Source of the DNA: Stereum hirsutum FP-91666 SS1
Taxonomy: Eukaryota; Basidiomycota; Agaricomycetes; Russulales; Stereaceae
NCBI RefSeq assembly: GCF_000264905.1
Contig: NW_006763131.1
Span: forward strand, 720,793-784,792
DNA: 64,000 nucleotides
Reading direction: 5' to 3'
Shown: in pieces, positions 23,004-34,600 of the stretch
Layout: every line of letters begins with the position of its first letter
How positions within the stretch are numbered: the stretch's first letter is position 1
The notes under the pieces: model-generated
What the model saw: only the letters and a program-made list of their open reading frames with translations
What the model was told of the DNA's origin: nothing
Databases searched by the model: none
Translations under genes and position numbers: made by a program

Positions 23004-24530
23004 ATGTCTGACAGCTCTGACACCACTCCTCCCTCTCCCAAATTGGCTACAACTCATGAAGAGACTCTTGGGGAGATTAAGGCTATCCTAGAGGCTCGAC
23101 CGTCCTTCACCAGCGGAACTATGCCCCTCACTCCTACTGAGTCCACCCTGTTCTATGCCCAAGGTCCCGACGCGTGGTGGGTATATTTCAACCTCTCCAT
23201 CTTGTCCATACCTGACCTCTCTGAACCCATGTTATGGATATATACAGGCGTATCGATCTTGCCAACGCAACAGAGGACCAACTCGTGCATCTTTCTCAAA
23301 TCTGCGCCGCTGCGACATTCGGGCGCAACCATGAAGACGTGCTGGACGAGACGTACCGGAAAGCCCGAAAGCTCGATCGCTGTGATTTCGCTTGTCATTA
23401 TGATCCAATCCAATCCGGACTCGTTCGAGTGGCGTGTGGAGATATTCTTGCCGCAAAGGATGGATCACGGCCTGTCAGAGCTGAGCTGTACAAGTTGAAC
23501 ATCTATGGTTCGTACTACTACTGCACGCTCTGACTCATGTTCCCGCTCACTCAATACTACCCCTCAATACTACCTGTCAATACCTCCTAACAGGACCAGG
23601 TTCTTTCTTCAAACCCCATCAAGATACGCCGCGCGCGTCGAACATGTTTGGGTCCCTTGTGGTCGCGTTCCCGACTCAACACGAAGGTGGCGAGCTCGTA
23701 CTGCGTCCGCGAAACATGGATACGGAAGTGTGTCTCGACTTTAGCCAGTGGTTGGGAGCGAAGGAAGAACCGCACGTGGCCTATGCCTGTTTCTTTGGCG
23801 ATGTCGAGCATGAAGTCTATGAAGTTACTAATGGTTCGCCTCTTCTCTCTCTCCCTTCATCGCGATATTCCATGCTGATAAGTATACTCTTACAGGCTAT
23901 CGCGTCACTCTCACTTACAACCTCTATTATGCCGATCAAGATGTCGGAGTTCTTAGGCATTCCAAGATCGTCCAGCCCATCGAGCAAAACCCTCTCTTGC
24001 AGAAACTTTCGACTCTCCTCGATGACCCTGCCTTCCTTCCGAATGGTGGTACCCTCGGTTTCGGGCTCCGGTACCAATACTCTGTCAACGAGCGTTCGGA
24101 CTCGAAGGCAATCGCTTCCGTTCTCAACGTCATGAAGGGCAGCGACGCCGATCTCCTTTACGCCCTACGTTCAAACGGGCTCGATCCGTTTCTCATGGTC
24201 ATCTACATGGAAGAGGGATACACCATCATGTGTCCCGAATATGTCGAACCTCCCGAAGAGGTTGACGTTGATGATGACTGGGTCTCGGATATACTTCTTT
24301 CAAGGTGGGCAGGTGGTACCGTCATTGGCCATTCTGTTCGTCAGAGGAGGAAAGATTCGGATGTGGAAGAGCATGTGCGGTGGGTCACCTCACCGTGGAC
24401 GAATATGAACACCCATGGGTCGCAGTGCATTGCGTATGGTAATCAGGCTTCGCTCAGTGGCCTGTATGGTGATTTGTCGTTGATTGTTCGTATCGGTCCG
24501 CCTGGTTCGAGAGGAGAAGTAGCTGAATAG
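23004..24530 (+). CDS. 2-oxoglutarate/Fe(II)-dependent oxygenase
   Basis: Four exons (23004-23176, 23248-23507, 23594-23833, 23896-24530) give 435 aa. The double-stranded beta-helix is clear. PGSFFKPHQDTPR supplies the HxD iron ligands, FGSLVVAFPTQHEGGELVLR is the typical following strand with a GGEL turn, and the second histidine is in FFGDVEHEVYEV. The arginine that would hold 2-oxoglutarate is in GYRVTLTYNLY. The order matches prolyl-4-hydroxylase-like fungal oxygenases. No signal peptide is visible, so it is probably cytosolic or nuclear. The C-terminal 200 residues have no known domain. Such proteins are abundant in Agaricomycetes, and the substrate cannot be told from sequence. Confidence 0.9.
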
Positions 24531-25012
24531 GCGCAGAGTCGATCTACGCTTCGTCTCGTAGAATATTTCGTACATAAATAAATGAGCTATGTGATTCACT
24601 CCGTCGTGTGGTGGACAATGATAGTGATACTTTCTGTGAGAAATGACGGTGCTGGAATGGTTTTGGGCCACAACATAGCTCGGGGTGCCACCCAGTTCGT
24701 TTCCTGCTCTGATGTCACCTCAACCGAACATGGCCCTTCTCTGCGGACATCCGCTCTCCCTCCTCGCTCTAGCTCCCAGCCAGCGCATCAAGCCATAACC
24801 TATTCTTGACGTGTAGTATACTTGTCTCACCCTCCCCTTTAGGATTTCTGGTGTTGATTCCCACAGAAAAGAGCGACAGGACACACGTTCGTATCGCACT
24901 ACCCACACAGCTATCAACTTTGCTCGTGTACGACTTGCTCTTCAACTTCTGCCTCGACCTTTCATCTGATCTCGTGCTTGCTCGAGCATACTACCATTGT
25001 ACACGTTATACC
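24531..25012. other. Intergenic region
   Basis: No gene or repeat is seen. It holds the oxygenase 3' end and the leader of the acidic protein gene. Confidence 0.4.
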
Positions 25013-25724
25013 ATGGCTATCGATTCGGAACAACCACCTGCTGAAGTAGAAGAGGAGGAGGAGATTCCGGAGCCTGTGCCGGTGGTGCATGCTGAGCACG
25101 AGCCAGTGGATGAAGGGGAAGAGAGTGACGAGTATGATATCGAGGTGCGTCTTATCTCTCGATTCTTCAGAAGGAAACCGGGCTGACGTTTACTTGGTTC
25201 TCGACGGTGTAGAATGAGGAGGATGAAGAGGGAGGAGGGTTCGAGGAAGATGATGACGAGGACGATGCCGAAGCTGGAAAAGTACGTATATATCCTCCTT
25301 CACGCTCAAAGACCTACTGATGATCTGTGTCTTTCAGAGGCACAACTTGACTGCACTCCTGCTGGGTGGCGGCGGGGTTAGTCTCATTGTTTCATGCATC
25401 TATCCCCTTTGCGTCTTTCCCTTCCCCGTTCAAGGCCCAGCTGTATACATCGTGTCTCGAATCTAACCGCACAACGTTTTCTTTCAGGCTGATGAGGAAG
25501 AGGAAGAAGACTATAACGAGGAAGATGGCGACGGCGAGGACGACGAACCAGCTCCGACACTCGCGAGCTCTGTTACTGGGTCGATGACGTCTGGTCTCAA
25601 AAGAGCAAGGGAAGAGGATGTCGAGGACGAGGATGGGGTGGGTCCGCTGGCCGACGGAGAAGATAAAGGATACGAAGAGGATGCAGAAGACAGGGTAGGG
25701 GCGAAGAAGGTCAAGACGGACTAA
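25013..25724 (+). CDS. Small acidic protein, unknown function
   Basis: Four short exons (25013-25144, 25213-25281, 25338-25376, 25488-25724) join in phase 0 to give 158 aa. Roughly a third of the residues are Glu or Asp, in long runs. A short neutral patch (RHNLTALLLGGGG) sits at residues 68-80, and a basic patch (KKVKTD) at the very end may be a nuclear signal. I do not recognise a family. The composition resembles acidic nuclear chaperone-like tails, but that alone is weak evidence. The exact phase-0 splicing and the conserved donor and acceptor words make a real gene likely. Confidence 0.7.
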
Positions 25725-27560
25725 GTCAGACAAGGGATGGTGATCAGAGCGGGAAGGCTTAGCCGCGAGTTTGTCAGCTACGAAACGAACAGACAGATAT
25801 ATCTGTGCAGCGGTGTTGTAAGATTCAGAAGGTGGCGTGAACTTATTTCTTCTCTTATTATATATGACGTTTTGCTGTCGACGCCTCCGGTGTAGAACGG
25901 ACACAAAGATGCTATGTTTCGTGAGTGCATACATAAATCTTGGAGTCGATACTAATCTAACCTCCTCACTTAGTAGACAATATTAGACTATCTTACAAGG
26001 AACGGGCGACTGTCTGAAGAGTTGCCTTGGTCTCCTGGGGATTCATCAGGTAGTCGGTGGGGTGAGACAGCCTATTGGCGCCGAAATTTCGCCGTTGCGG
26101 GGTGTCCAGACCCCCAGGCTCCAGTTATTCACATCCAAAAGTGAAAAGCTTTCATAGTCAAGCAAGCCCTCCGGCGAGCCATTCGTACAGTGCACATTCG
26201 GCTACGGTGGTTCGTCGAATTTTCGATGGCAGGCATTACCCATACGCCACAGCTGTTTTGGCCGCATGGACGGAAGCTCACCATTAGGGTCGTTCAAAGT
26301 TCAAAATAAGAGCTCCTGGAAGCTCCATTCTAGGCTGTAAAAGTGTCCTAGCCTTCTAGGAAGGACTCTAGAAGCATTCCAGGAAGGACTCCAGGAGACC
26401 TCGAGCAACCCGGTTGTATATTTGGTCTTCCGGATGTCCACCAGGACTGAATATGTCTCCATTAACGCGCTTTACGTTGGGTTCCCCACTTTCGCAGAAT
26501 CACCATCGGTCGTTACACCGATTGATCTTCTTTTCCTTTTTTTTTCTGTTTCTGTTGCACCACCGAGCGGTCATCACAACATCGTCACTCGTGGCAGATT
26601 CGTGATCACACCATGATCATCTTCAGCCTCGATACTACGGGGCGGTCCTGCTTGCCGGTTCTGGTCCCTACCGTTCCGCACTTGGACGTCTGGACACTGA
26701 GATAGCATCAACATGGCTTGTGGACGAGTTCGCCGATCCGAGGATGTTGTTTGCTTGGAGAAATGGCGGTGCATCATTTCCTTGCAACACGATATGCGCC
26801 ATTTTTCTGATGTAGGAGTGTAAGTTTCCCGTGCGCTGCTCCGTACTCAATGTGAAGTCAGGAATGTGCCAGAATCTGTGGAGCGTGCTTTCAGGGTTTC
26901 CCGCCACTCCACTTACTATGTCTGACCCAGTTCTGCAAATTCGGCAAATCAAGGCATTGTGCACAATCATCGTGCATTGTATGAGCTATCTTTTTACCCA
27001 GCCATATGCAAATACATCTCAGCTATGTACTACGATTTTATCAGCATTTTTTGAAAGGGCGAATGTGGTTGTCAACGTCGAGCGCGACGACGAGTGCCTG
27101 CACCCTGTAATGCAAATTTGCACTTTTGGCGGGCCGGAAGCATTCCGACGCGCGTCGCGAGTCCGAAGTGCAAATTTTCGACATTATCGAGTATTTTGGC
27201 GGTTCATGCGTGACATTCGTCAAACAAAGTACCCAGGAACAATCCCATCCAGTATCTGCAACCTGTAGAATATTTTAAAGACAAACAGAAAGGACCTCGA
27301 GGTGCAAAGTCGGAATTTGCACTACTGTAAGATTTGCACTACTGGGTCAGGCATAGTATTTCCCACCCTCCATTAGCGTCATGACAGTCTGTTCGTCTTG
27401 TGAGTACCCCCTTGGAAATACATTAGCTATATCCTCGAAAATAGCCCACGTGTCTGGTTTGGGGGTGCGGGTGCGTCTCTGACACCCGCGGTTGGACTCC
27501 TTGTAGAACACTACCCCTGGCTGCCATCTGCTCCGTCTTATTGTGCATCTAGACAATTAT
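25725..27560. other. Gene-poor block with decayed repeats
   Basis: No complete gene. Near 26345-26400 an imperfect tandem repeat of AGGAAGGACTC-like units is visible. Between about 26595 and 26815 one plus-strand frame runs open for some 70 codons with a protein-like composition but no start codon and no known domain. Around 27103-27345 a possible small element has ends reading CCCTGTAATGCAAAT and, inverted, CCCAGTAGTGCAAAT. All of this looks like mobile-element debris. Confidence 0.4.
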
Positions 27561-28565
27561 TAGGGGTTTTCAAACCTCAGCTTTCGACGCAGCTTTCAGC
27601 GTAGCTTTCGACTATGCTTTCCGCTTTCGTGGCGGGACTGCCGCGCGTCGGACTCCGAAATTGAGACCCTCGTCTAGGGTTGGGTCTCGCCACTCAAGGT
27701 ATAGCTGACAACATTTAAGACTTGCCGAAGTGTTACCTTTGCAAGAATAGATTTCTGAAGTGCTCAGACTGGATTCTCTGAAGATCTTGACGTACCTCAC
27801 TGATAATTAAGTACACAGTGCGTTGAAAATCCGAGTAGAAAGCTTCCTTCCTCTGTGCATCATCTGCAGCTATGTGTCCAACTTGGAAATGTGGCAACCC
27901 TATCTGACTCTGTGCTGCATGCATGGACCGTTTATTGGGGCTCTGTTATGACTTGCTTTTCCCAGTATTCTTAAACCCTGTGAGCTCTCCATTCAATCTT
28001 ATATGTGACAGTACAAGCGACACACTGGAAGACATGAGCTTGAGGGAGCATGTGTGGCGCACAGCTACCCATCCTATGGACAGCTCGGTAATTGTCCAAG
28101 ATGTGCAATTCTAAGTTCAAAGGGGGGTTTTAGAGGACATATATAATGTGGCTCTCTATAATAAGCATAAAACGTGCATTCGGAGCACATACACCGGTGT
28201 TGCATGAGTATAAGTAACATGGTAGCTGATGATTGTGGCGTCCGAAGAGCATTACAATCAGTTATTAAGTTACTTGTAGACTTAGTAGAGCCGCCAAATT
28301 GTTCGAAACATTTCGAGCAGGTCTTAGATTGTGTAATTATATTTCCACCAATTTTATTCTGAGCAAGAGAAGGCGAGCTTAAATAAGGAGTGCAGTGCAA
28401 TACACATCATGATCAGCCAAAAGACATCAAGTGGCGAGACCCAACCCTAGACGAGGGTCTCAATTTCGGAGTCCGACGCGCGGCAGTCCCGCCACGAAAG
28501 CGGAAAGCAGAGTCGAAAGCTACGCTGAAAGCTGCGTCGAAAGCTGAGGTTTGAAAACCCCTAAT
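27561..28565. mobile_element. Non-autonomous DNA element with 137-bp terminal inverted repeats
   Basis: The first and last 137 or so bases are inverted copies with a single mismatch (ACTATG against ACTCTG). The outer ends read TAGGGGTTTTCAAACC. Each arm holds a run of AGCTTTCGACGC-like repeats near its tip, a pattern typical of subterminal transposase-binding sites. The 730-bp interior has no transposase frame. TA flanks both ends, but it could also be part of the repeat, and no longer target-site duplication is evident, so the superfamily is unclear. Near identity of the arms points to recent movement or gene conversion. Confidence 0.8.
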
Positions 28566-29752
28566 GTGTAATCTTAGCCACTGTTTGGTGAGTACTCTTT
28601 CAAGGTCCCAGGCGGACAAAATATCTCGCGTGCGATATGCCATTTTGGCACCCGATACTCACCCTATTTGGTAGACCTACCTCATTGGCGGGTGTTTTCC
28701 CACACAAAATTCGATTCGGAACTCAAACTCGTTTTCAAACTCGTTCTCGACCTCAGAATTTGTTGGGAATCGTCTCGCCGGCCGATCAGTGTGCGGTGAG
28801 ATGCAAAATGGGCAGTTGCATCTCCGAAAGGGACCCTCACGCCAGCCGACCCCAGGAGATGCAAAAGAAAAGAAAAGAAAAATAATAATGTCCTGGTGGC
28901 CAATATCCTGCCTCCAGCATTGAGTCGCCTGAAACTCTCGTCTTTATTAGTTGATGCGCCTCCACGGCTGCAACAGGCTCTCCTGTTGGGTACTTATAGA
29001 CACCTTCGCCACCTGAAGTACACCTGAAGTGCCGCACCTCTGGAGTCCGAAAAGTCCGTCTATAGGCCTATAGCGGGCAATTCTTTCCCCGACTGGCGAG
29101 GGTATGTCTGCGGGGTCCTAAAGTCTTGCACACTCTCTTTGCATCAATTGGCATGTAGAACTGATATTCAGTGGAGTGCCTTACGCTTTAAAGCCATACA
29201 CGGGCAATACATGCGCCACAGTGGCTACAGGACAAGATGTGGCCCCGGCAACCGGCACCTTTGATGCCCAATATGGAACACTGGTGGCCCCATTGGGCAC
29301 TAGTCTCCCACAGACAGACCTTGGTGTTGAAGATAGGACGTTCAACGTGTCAAGTCGGGCACTCTCCATCCCTGTATGGCCTTTCAAACTGGGAGTTTTA
29401 GTAGTATAAATGAGTTTTGAAAACGAGAACGAGTTCTGACAATGAAAACCAGTTTTGGCATCAAGAACGAGTTGAATATGGAAATGATGGTTCGGTTTCT
29501 GTCAAAAGTGTGAGAACGTCCCGATTTGATTAAAAACCGGTCCGGAAACCACTGTTCTCATGCGAATAATTTTGTCTGGTGAGGACCTTCATAGTACTCT
29601 GCTGTATACTGAAGCTTTATCTCCCGGACGAGTATATATTGGAATAGGTCTAATCGTTGATCTATTTCCCGGGTCTTCTACTCGTTTATCTATATCATGG
29701 ACCCATTGGGTATCCTGAATACAATTCCTTCTTTCCTTCCTATCAACTCGCC
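28566..29752. other. Gene-free stretch upstream of the membrane-protein array
   Basis: No exon is supported. AACTCGTTTTCAAACTCGTTCTCG near 28725 and its imperfect inverse near 29412 might be the ends of an old element of about 0.7 kb. The last 250 bases before 29753 are probably the promoter of the first membrane gene. Confidence 0.35.
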
Positions 29753-31218
29753 ATGTCGAACACTGTATCAGTCGACGGTAGCTCGAGAGATGTTCTCGGC
29801 TCGGTGGTCATTGTTGTATGCCAATCCCTAATTTATGGTAAGATAGCAACCTACCTTCACGAGTAGGACGTACTCTTTCTGGAACTGACTGTATCTGCTC
29901 GTTGTTTTAGGGGCATTTGTGGTAATTCTTCCAGTGTCGATGTCCCTTCTAATGCAAGCGCGCATTCTCTCTATATTGACTATGTTTCTCGTGTCGACAG
30001 CATACTGGAGTGTTTCCCTCATCTTTCTTCTCTCTAAGGTGAAACACGAAGCTGTTGAGGATCGCTCGCGCATTTGGTCGAACATTATGAGCGCAATTGT
30101 GACTATCAATGTGCGTTTTCTCTGACCCGTAGTGAACAGGGGCAGCATACTCACTGAGCGCCAGACTTTCATCGCAGATGCTGTCCTTGTCTGGAGAGTT
30201 GAAATACTGTGTGCAGATGAGTTGCATTGGTTGATCATAGTAGCTATGTTCTCTCTATTCTTGACTGGGGGTGCGAATTCTTTTCCTGATTCGTCGGAGT
30301 GACACTGGCACTTTGCTAACAATATTGCCGTTGTAATATCTCTCTTATCATAGCATCGGTGTGTACCACAATTGCATTACGCATTACTGTGTCCTTTCTT
30401 TCGGGAGGAATCACCCTCACGGAAACTCCCACATACCATGCCCTCACTGTCGTCCAGGTCGCGACGGTTGGCATCTCACTGATAACCAATCTGCTTTCTA
30501 CCTCGGCGGTTGGGATCTATGTATGGTGCGTGTTTCTGATCTTCTTTTGGCGACCCATTTGCCACCATGATAAACTCATGCTGGAGTCATATTTCATCAG
30601 GAAGTATCGTCGATTCGTTCGTAATATGTTGAAGCATGACAAGGACACCAAGATGGGACGCGTTCTCGTGTTATTTGCGGAATCTGGCTTGTTGTATTCT
30701 CTCTTTGTGGTTTGTTTATCCTTCCTGCGACCACAGTATGCGTCTGAAGTAATATCTGGGTAAATAGACCATGACTTTTGTAGGCCGTTTTCTCAAGGTG
30801 ACCATCGGGACCGTAGAAGACATCACTGGCAGCGTTCTCGCGCACCTTTCAGTGAGTATTCCCTTTTTCATATAGCGCCTCATTTCGTGAGGTTCTGGCT
30901 CATGTTCGTCGTTCTTGCTACGGCCAGGGAATTTATCCGACCGTCATTATAATTGTGGTCAGCTTGCAGGGCACCGTCCACAGCTCACAGTTCACGGTCA
31001 ATCAGAGTGTCTGTGTTGATTCCGTCCCGTCCGCCGCGGACTTCACACAGCCCCCTACACAGCAGTCAATGCAAGAATCAAAGGTGATGCTCATCAGGGA
31101 GCGGGAGATGTGCAGGGCATCTTTCGCCTTCTTCCTGTGCTACTCTCTTTATGAGCTTCGGCGGCTCGAAAACAACTCGCGTATAGTCTATCTGTGTCTT
31201 ACTTCCTTTCGAGAATAA
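29753..31218 (+). CDS. Multipass membrane protein, tandem copy A
   Basis: Seven exons (29753-29837, 29911-30110, 30165-30270, 30354-30525, 30601-30713, 30784-30851, 30928-31218) give 344 aa. About seven hydrophobic segments are visible. Diagnostic words shared with the next two genes are SLIYG at the end of exon 1, FIADAVLVWRV in the middle, KYRRF after the fifth segment, ESGLLYSL and the last helix GIYPTVIIIVVS. The tail is polar and probably cytoplasmic. This is the large Agaricomycete membrane family (resembling those with DUF6533/6534 domains) whose function is unknown. It lacks the second intron and the KRGL loop segment found in copies B and C. Its tail also differs from theirs and may continue in an extra exon that I could not place. 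Confidence 0.75.
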
Positions 31219-31888
31219 TGATCTTAGTTGTAGCCCCCAAAACAGTATCAGATTCTTCGTCTCATTCGCAGCGTTGTTCCTCTGAAAGTATCACGGTTAC
31301 AGGACTTGGCTGCAGCATTGATGATACTCACTCGTTGACCACGATCACGGTCCACGTCCGTTCCGACAGAACCTCCATGATCCCGTAGTATTCAGATCCC
31401 GCACGACTGATATAACAATACCAGGACTGCCAACATGGCCATAAAGTTAACAGCGGCAGATAACCCGCGTCCGATTATTCCATGATCGGAGAGCAATCAA
31501 TCACGGTGCGTCTCCAGTGTAGCAACAGGACTAATAAGTAGTGTCTCTCTGCCAGGACAGTCGATATCGAGACTTTGTCCAATCTGCATCTTTGCGATGT
31601 AGATCACGATCACGCGGCTAGCAGTGGAATATGATTGCGAGTAGCATGCTGTGACATTGACGACGATGGACTCCCTCCGTAATACTCTTGTTTCAGAGAT
31701 ATCAATCCAATTTCCTAGTGAAGATCATTAAAGTTGCTGTGTAGATCGGCCGAAGATCAACCTGTTCTGGTACTGCCTTGTTAGTATGACATATAAGTAT
31801 CAGCGTACGTCCATACTTGATGTTTCAGAATTTCTATTCATGCGAGACTCACTTCCTCGATAGTGGGACCCATCGTATCTGTACTCAG
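31219..31888. other. Intergenic region between membrane copies A and B
   Basis: No gene is supported. A short frame from 31194 could be a decayed or alternative tail of copy A, since it is Ser-rich like the tails of copies B and C. The rest shows no structure. Confidence 0.35.
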
Positions 31889-33398
31889 ATGACCACCAGC
31901 ACAAAATCTCTCGTTTTCTCGGTAGCTACTGTCGTGGGTGAATCTTTGATTTATGGTGCGTTAGTACTCCGTCCACAATACACTGACCATGAAGTATGAT
32001 TATTACTGCTCATATGTTTCCATATACTCTCAGGGATATTCGTTCTGATCGTCCCAATTACCAGCGCACTTTTGATGTCCGTCTTACATGCCTGAATTTT
32101 ATCCTTCCTGTCAGCACTATTAATGTGGAGATACAGCAAACGTGGCTTAGGCACTCGTGCGAATCTCATCCTGATGGCGGCGGTGTGGATTATGTTTGTT
32201 CTGGCAACAACAGACTGGGGGATCTCCCTGGCTTTTTTAATAGCCAAGGTCACGGCGGGGGATGCGTCTCATACACGGTTGAATATATGGGCAAATAATA
32301 TCAATGCGATTGTCCAAATAAATGTGCGCATGCGAACTCAAAATTTCTTTTTGATGTATGGTGTTACGTGTACCGTGCTTATTATGGGCTAGACGGTGAT
32401 CGCGGATGCCGTCCTTGTGTGGAGAGTAGTAGCGATGAGCAGACACGAGTACTCGAAACTTGTCGCTACGTCGATAGCGTCCTTGGCTCTGACCGCGGGT
32501 ATGTCCAGCGTTCTAAGAAATTGCTCACGAATATCATGCTTATACTGTGGTTGTGTGTATTGACCTTCAAGCATCGGCTTGCACCACTATTGGGTTGAGG
32601 CTTACACTCTCTATCACGCAGGGACCAAAGGATACCCATAGTCCCATAGTACATGCACTTCAGCATGTCCAGATCTCGACATCTGTGATGTCGCTCATGA
32701 CCAATATCATCTCTACCTCCGTCGTGGCACTCTATGTCTGGTGTGTCTAACTATTTTCTTAGCTCTGGCTAAACTCACATCGAGATTCTGATGTTAGGAA
32801 GTATCGACAGATCTTGAGGAGAAGGGTCTTGAGCGATAAGGTTGTCCATGTTGGACGAATCCTGATATTGTTGATCGAGTCGGGACTGCTGTACTCCCTC
32901 TACATGGTGATATTTTTCACATCTCAGATGACACAAGAAATTGCCTTGATGGTTAATCTGAGACTGATGTACGTCTATTTTAGATATCGAACATTGCATG
33001 CTCTGTGGTTTCCGACGGCATTGTGGGAGATGTCGCCAACAGTATGCTTGCTCATGTCTCTGTATGTACCTTTGTTTATCCTGTCTACTAATTCACACTT
33101 ATCACTGTGTCTATCTGCTCATATGAAATTCGTAAAATAGGGAGTATATCCAACGATAATTATTATTATTGTCAGTGCTCAAGGAGTGGCCGGAAGCTCA
33201 AGGGTGTCCGCCTCAGATCAAGAATCCCAGGCGCCTACCACGAAAGGTATACCCAGCGTACGATTCTCAGTAGAAGATGTGAACCCTACGACAAGCATAG
33301 CGACAAGTCGCTGTCAAGCTAATTCTCGATACCGTTCGTCGAATGAGATAATCGGCTCCAGTTCCATGCTGTCTTCAATTGTATGGGTGGACACATAG
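31889..33398 (+). CDS. Multipass membrane protein, tandem copy B
   Basis: Eight exons (31889-31955, 32034-32076, 32137-32323, 32393-32498, 32572-32740, 32798-32906, 32984-33061, 33141-33398) give 338 aa. The marker words are the same as in copies A and C: SLIYG, VIADAVLVWRV, ASACTTIGLRL, KYRQIL, ESGLLYSLY and GVYPTIIIIIVSAQG. The tail is Ser/Thr-rich and ends LSSIVWVDT, close to the LSSVVG end of copy C. Intron positions and phases agree with copy C throughout, which shows descent by tandem duplication. Seven membrane spans with a cytoplasmic tail would resemble a receptor, but no ligand or G-protein motif can be assigned. Confidence 0.8.
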
Positions 33399-34108
33399 GG
33401 AAGGATTTTCACCTTGTTAGTGTAGTCACTTCACTTATCCTTCGATCTGAATTTGAGTAGTAATGTCGATGCCGTGAATAGTTGAGATATGGGATAGCAT
33501 GGTTTACTTGCTTTCAGTCGCTTGGAATTACTTACTCTATATGATATCCTTACGGGTGGGGCTGATGCTTACAGCGCAGATTAGCGTAGCTCAAAGGACA
33601 CAACCTCGATGAGGACAGTGCAGTGCGTCCATCCTACGTGTCGAGTAAGAGAAAAAGGCTGGAGAACTCAGGACGATGTGATCTATTCACCAAAGGACTC
33701 CGTCGGCATCGTCCGAGCGGAGTGCGACTGCCGACTGGACAAAGCTGATCAACTCTGCTGATCCCAGTTCTGTTTATTGTCTTCCGTATGTTTCCTCATG
33801 CGTGTGCACTTCGTAGTTCGCACTCTCGCAAGATTATTTATGCAAGAGTCAGTGTTAGTATGTACCTACCGTCACTCCCGTTTTTTGTAAGCTCTCCAAG
33901 TCATTTCATTGGCGAGGTCCGAGTCCTACTTATGCTAGAGATGCTATCCGCGCAGCCACAATCGTAATTCTTAGCCCTTCACAGAAAACCATCACAACCA
34001 TCAACACTCCGTCACCAGGTACATTTCGTACATGCTCACCACTCGATAGCAACGATGCCACTGGCGTGGCGTGGTCATTGAAACTCATACTCGAGCGTCT
34101 AGTCAGAG
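33399..34108. other. Intergenic region
   Basis: Nothing coding is supported between the stop of copy B and the MITE. Confidence 0.35.
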
Positions 34109-34262
34109 TACTGTACCATTTCGATCGGATGCCATGGTCACACGTCACAGACCCCTCATGGCATAAGGTCTGAGTATCGCAATAATTTTCTTTCGCTTTT
34201 TCGGATTTTCAAAGTCGTGTCACACGAGAAATCTCATGGCATCCGATCGAAATGGTACAGTA
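34109..34262. mobile_element. MITE, TA-flanked, family member 2
   Basis: 154 bp including the TA pair. Perfect terminal inverted repeats start CTGTACCATTTCGATCGGAT and extend through GCCATG. Next to them, GTCACACGTCACAG and its inverse relate it to the element at 13806-14063, which differs at a few terminal bases and is 104 bp longer. It has no coding capacity. It is inserted upstream of membrane copy C and may influence that promoter. Confidence 0.8.
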
Positions 34263-34600
34263 AATGATGTGCAAAATGTACTTGGAGTTTGAGGTATATC
34301 CACTAGAGTACCGAAGCAACATCTCGACACGCTACCCTCTCCCTTGATCCGGTCAACGCGGGATATCCCACGTATCAACTTGTGTTCGACTCGAGTTCAC
34401 ACAAGTGTATACTATATAGAGCTGCAATCTCCACGGGTGGAGAATCCCGCTCAGGACGCCGTTTCGCATCAGCATTCTCAACATTCTAAAGGACTTTCAC
34501 CATGTGTATAAGTATCTCCGCATAGCTGACACGTCCCCGCGATTTTACACGCAGCCGGGTCACCTCGTCCTACTGGTCTCGCTTTCGAGGCTGAGCTCTG

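Noticed and set aside
28705..29460. Imperfect inverted words around AACTCGTTTTCAAACTCG as ends of a 0.7-kb element
   Set aside because: Only about 20 of 24 bases match, in a low-complexity CTCGTT sequence, and no target duplication is seen. Too weak to call.
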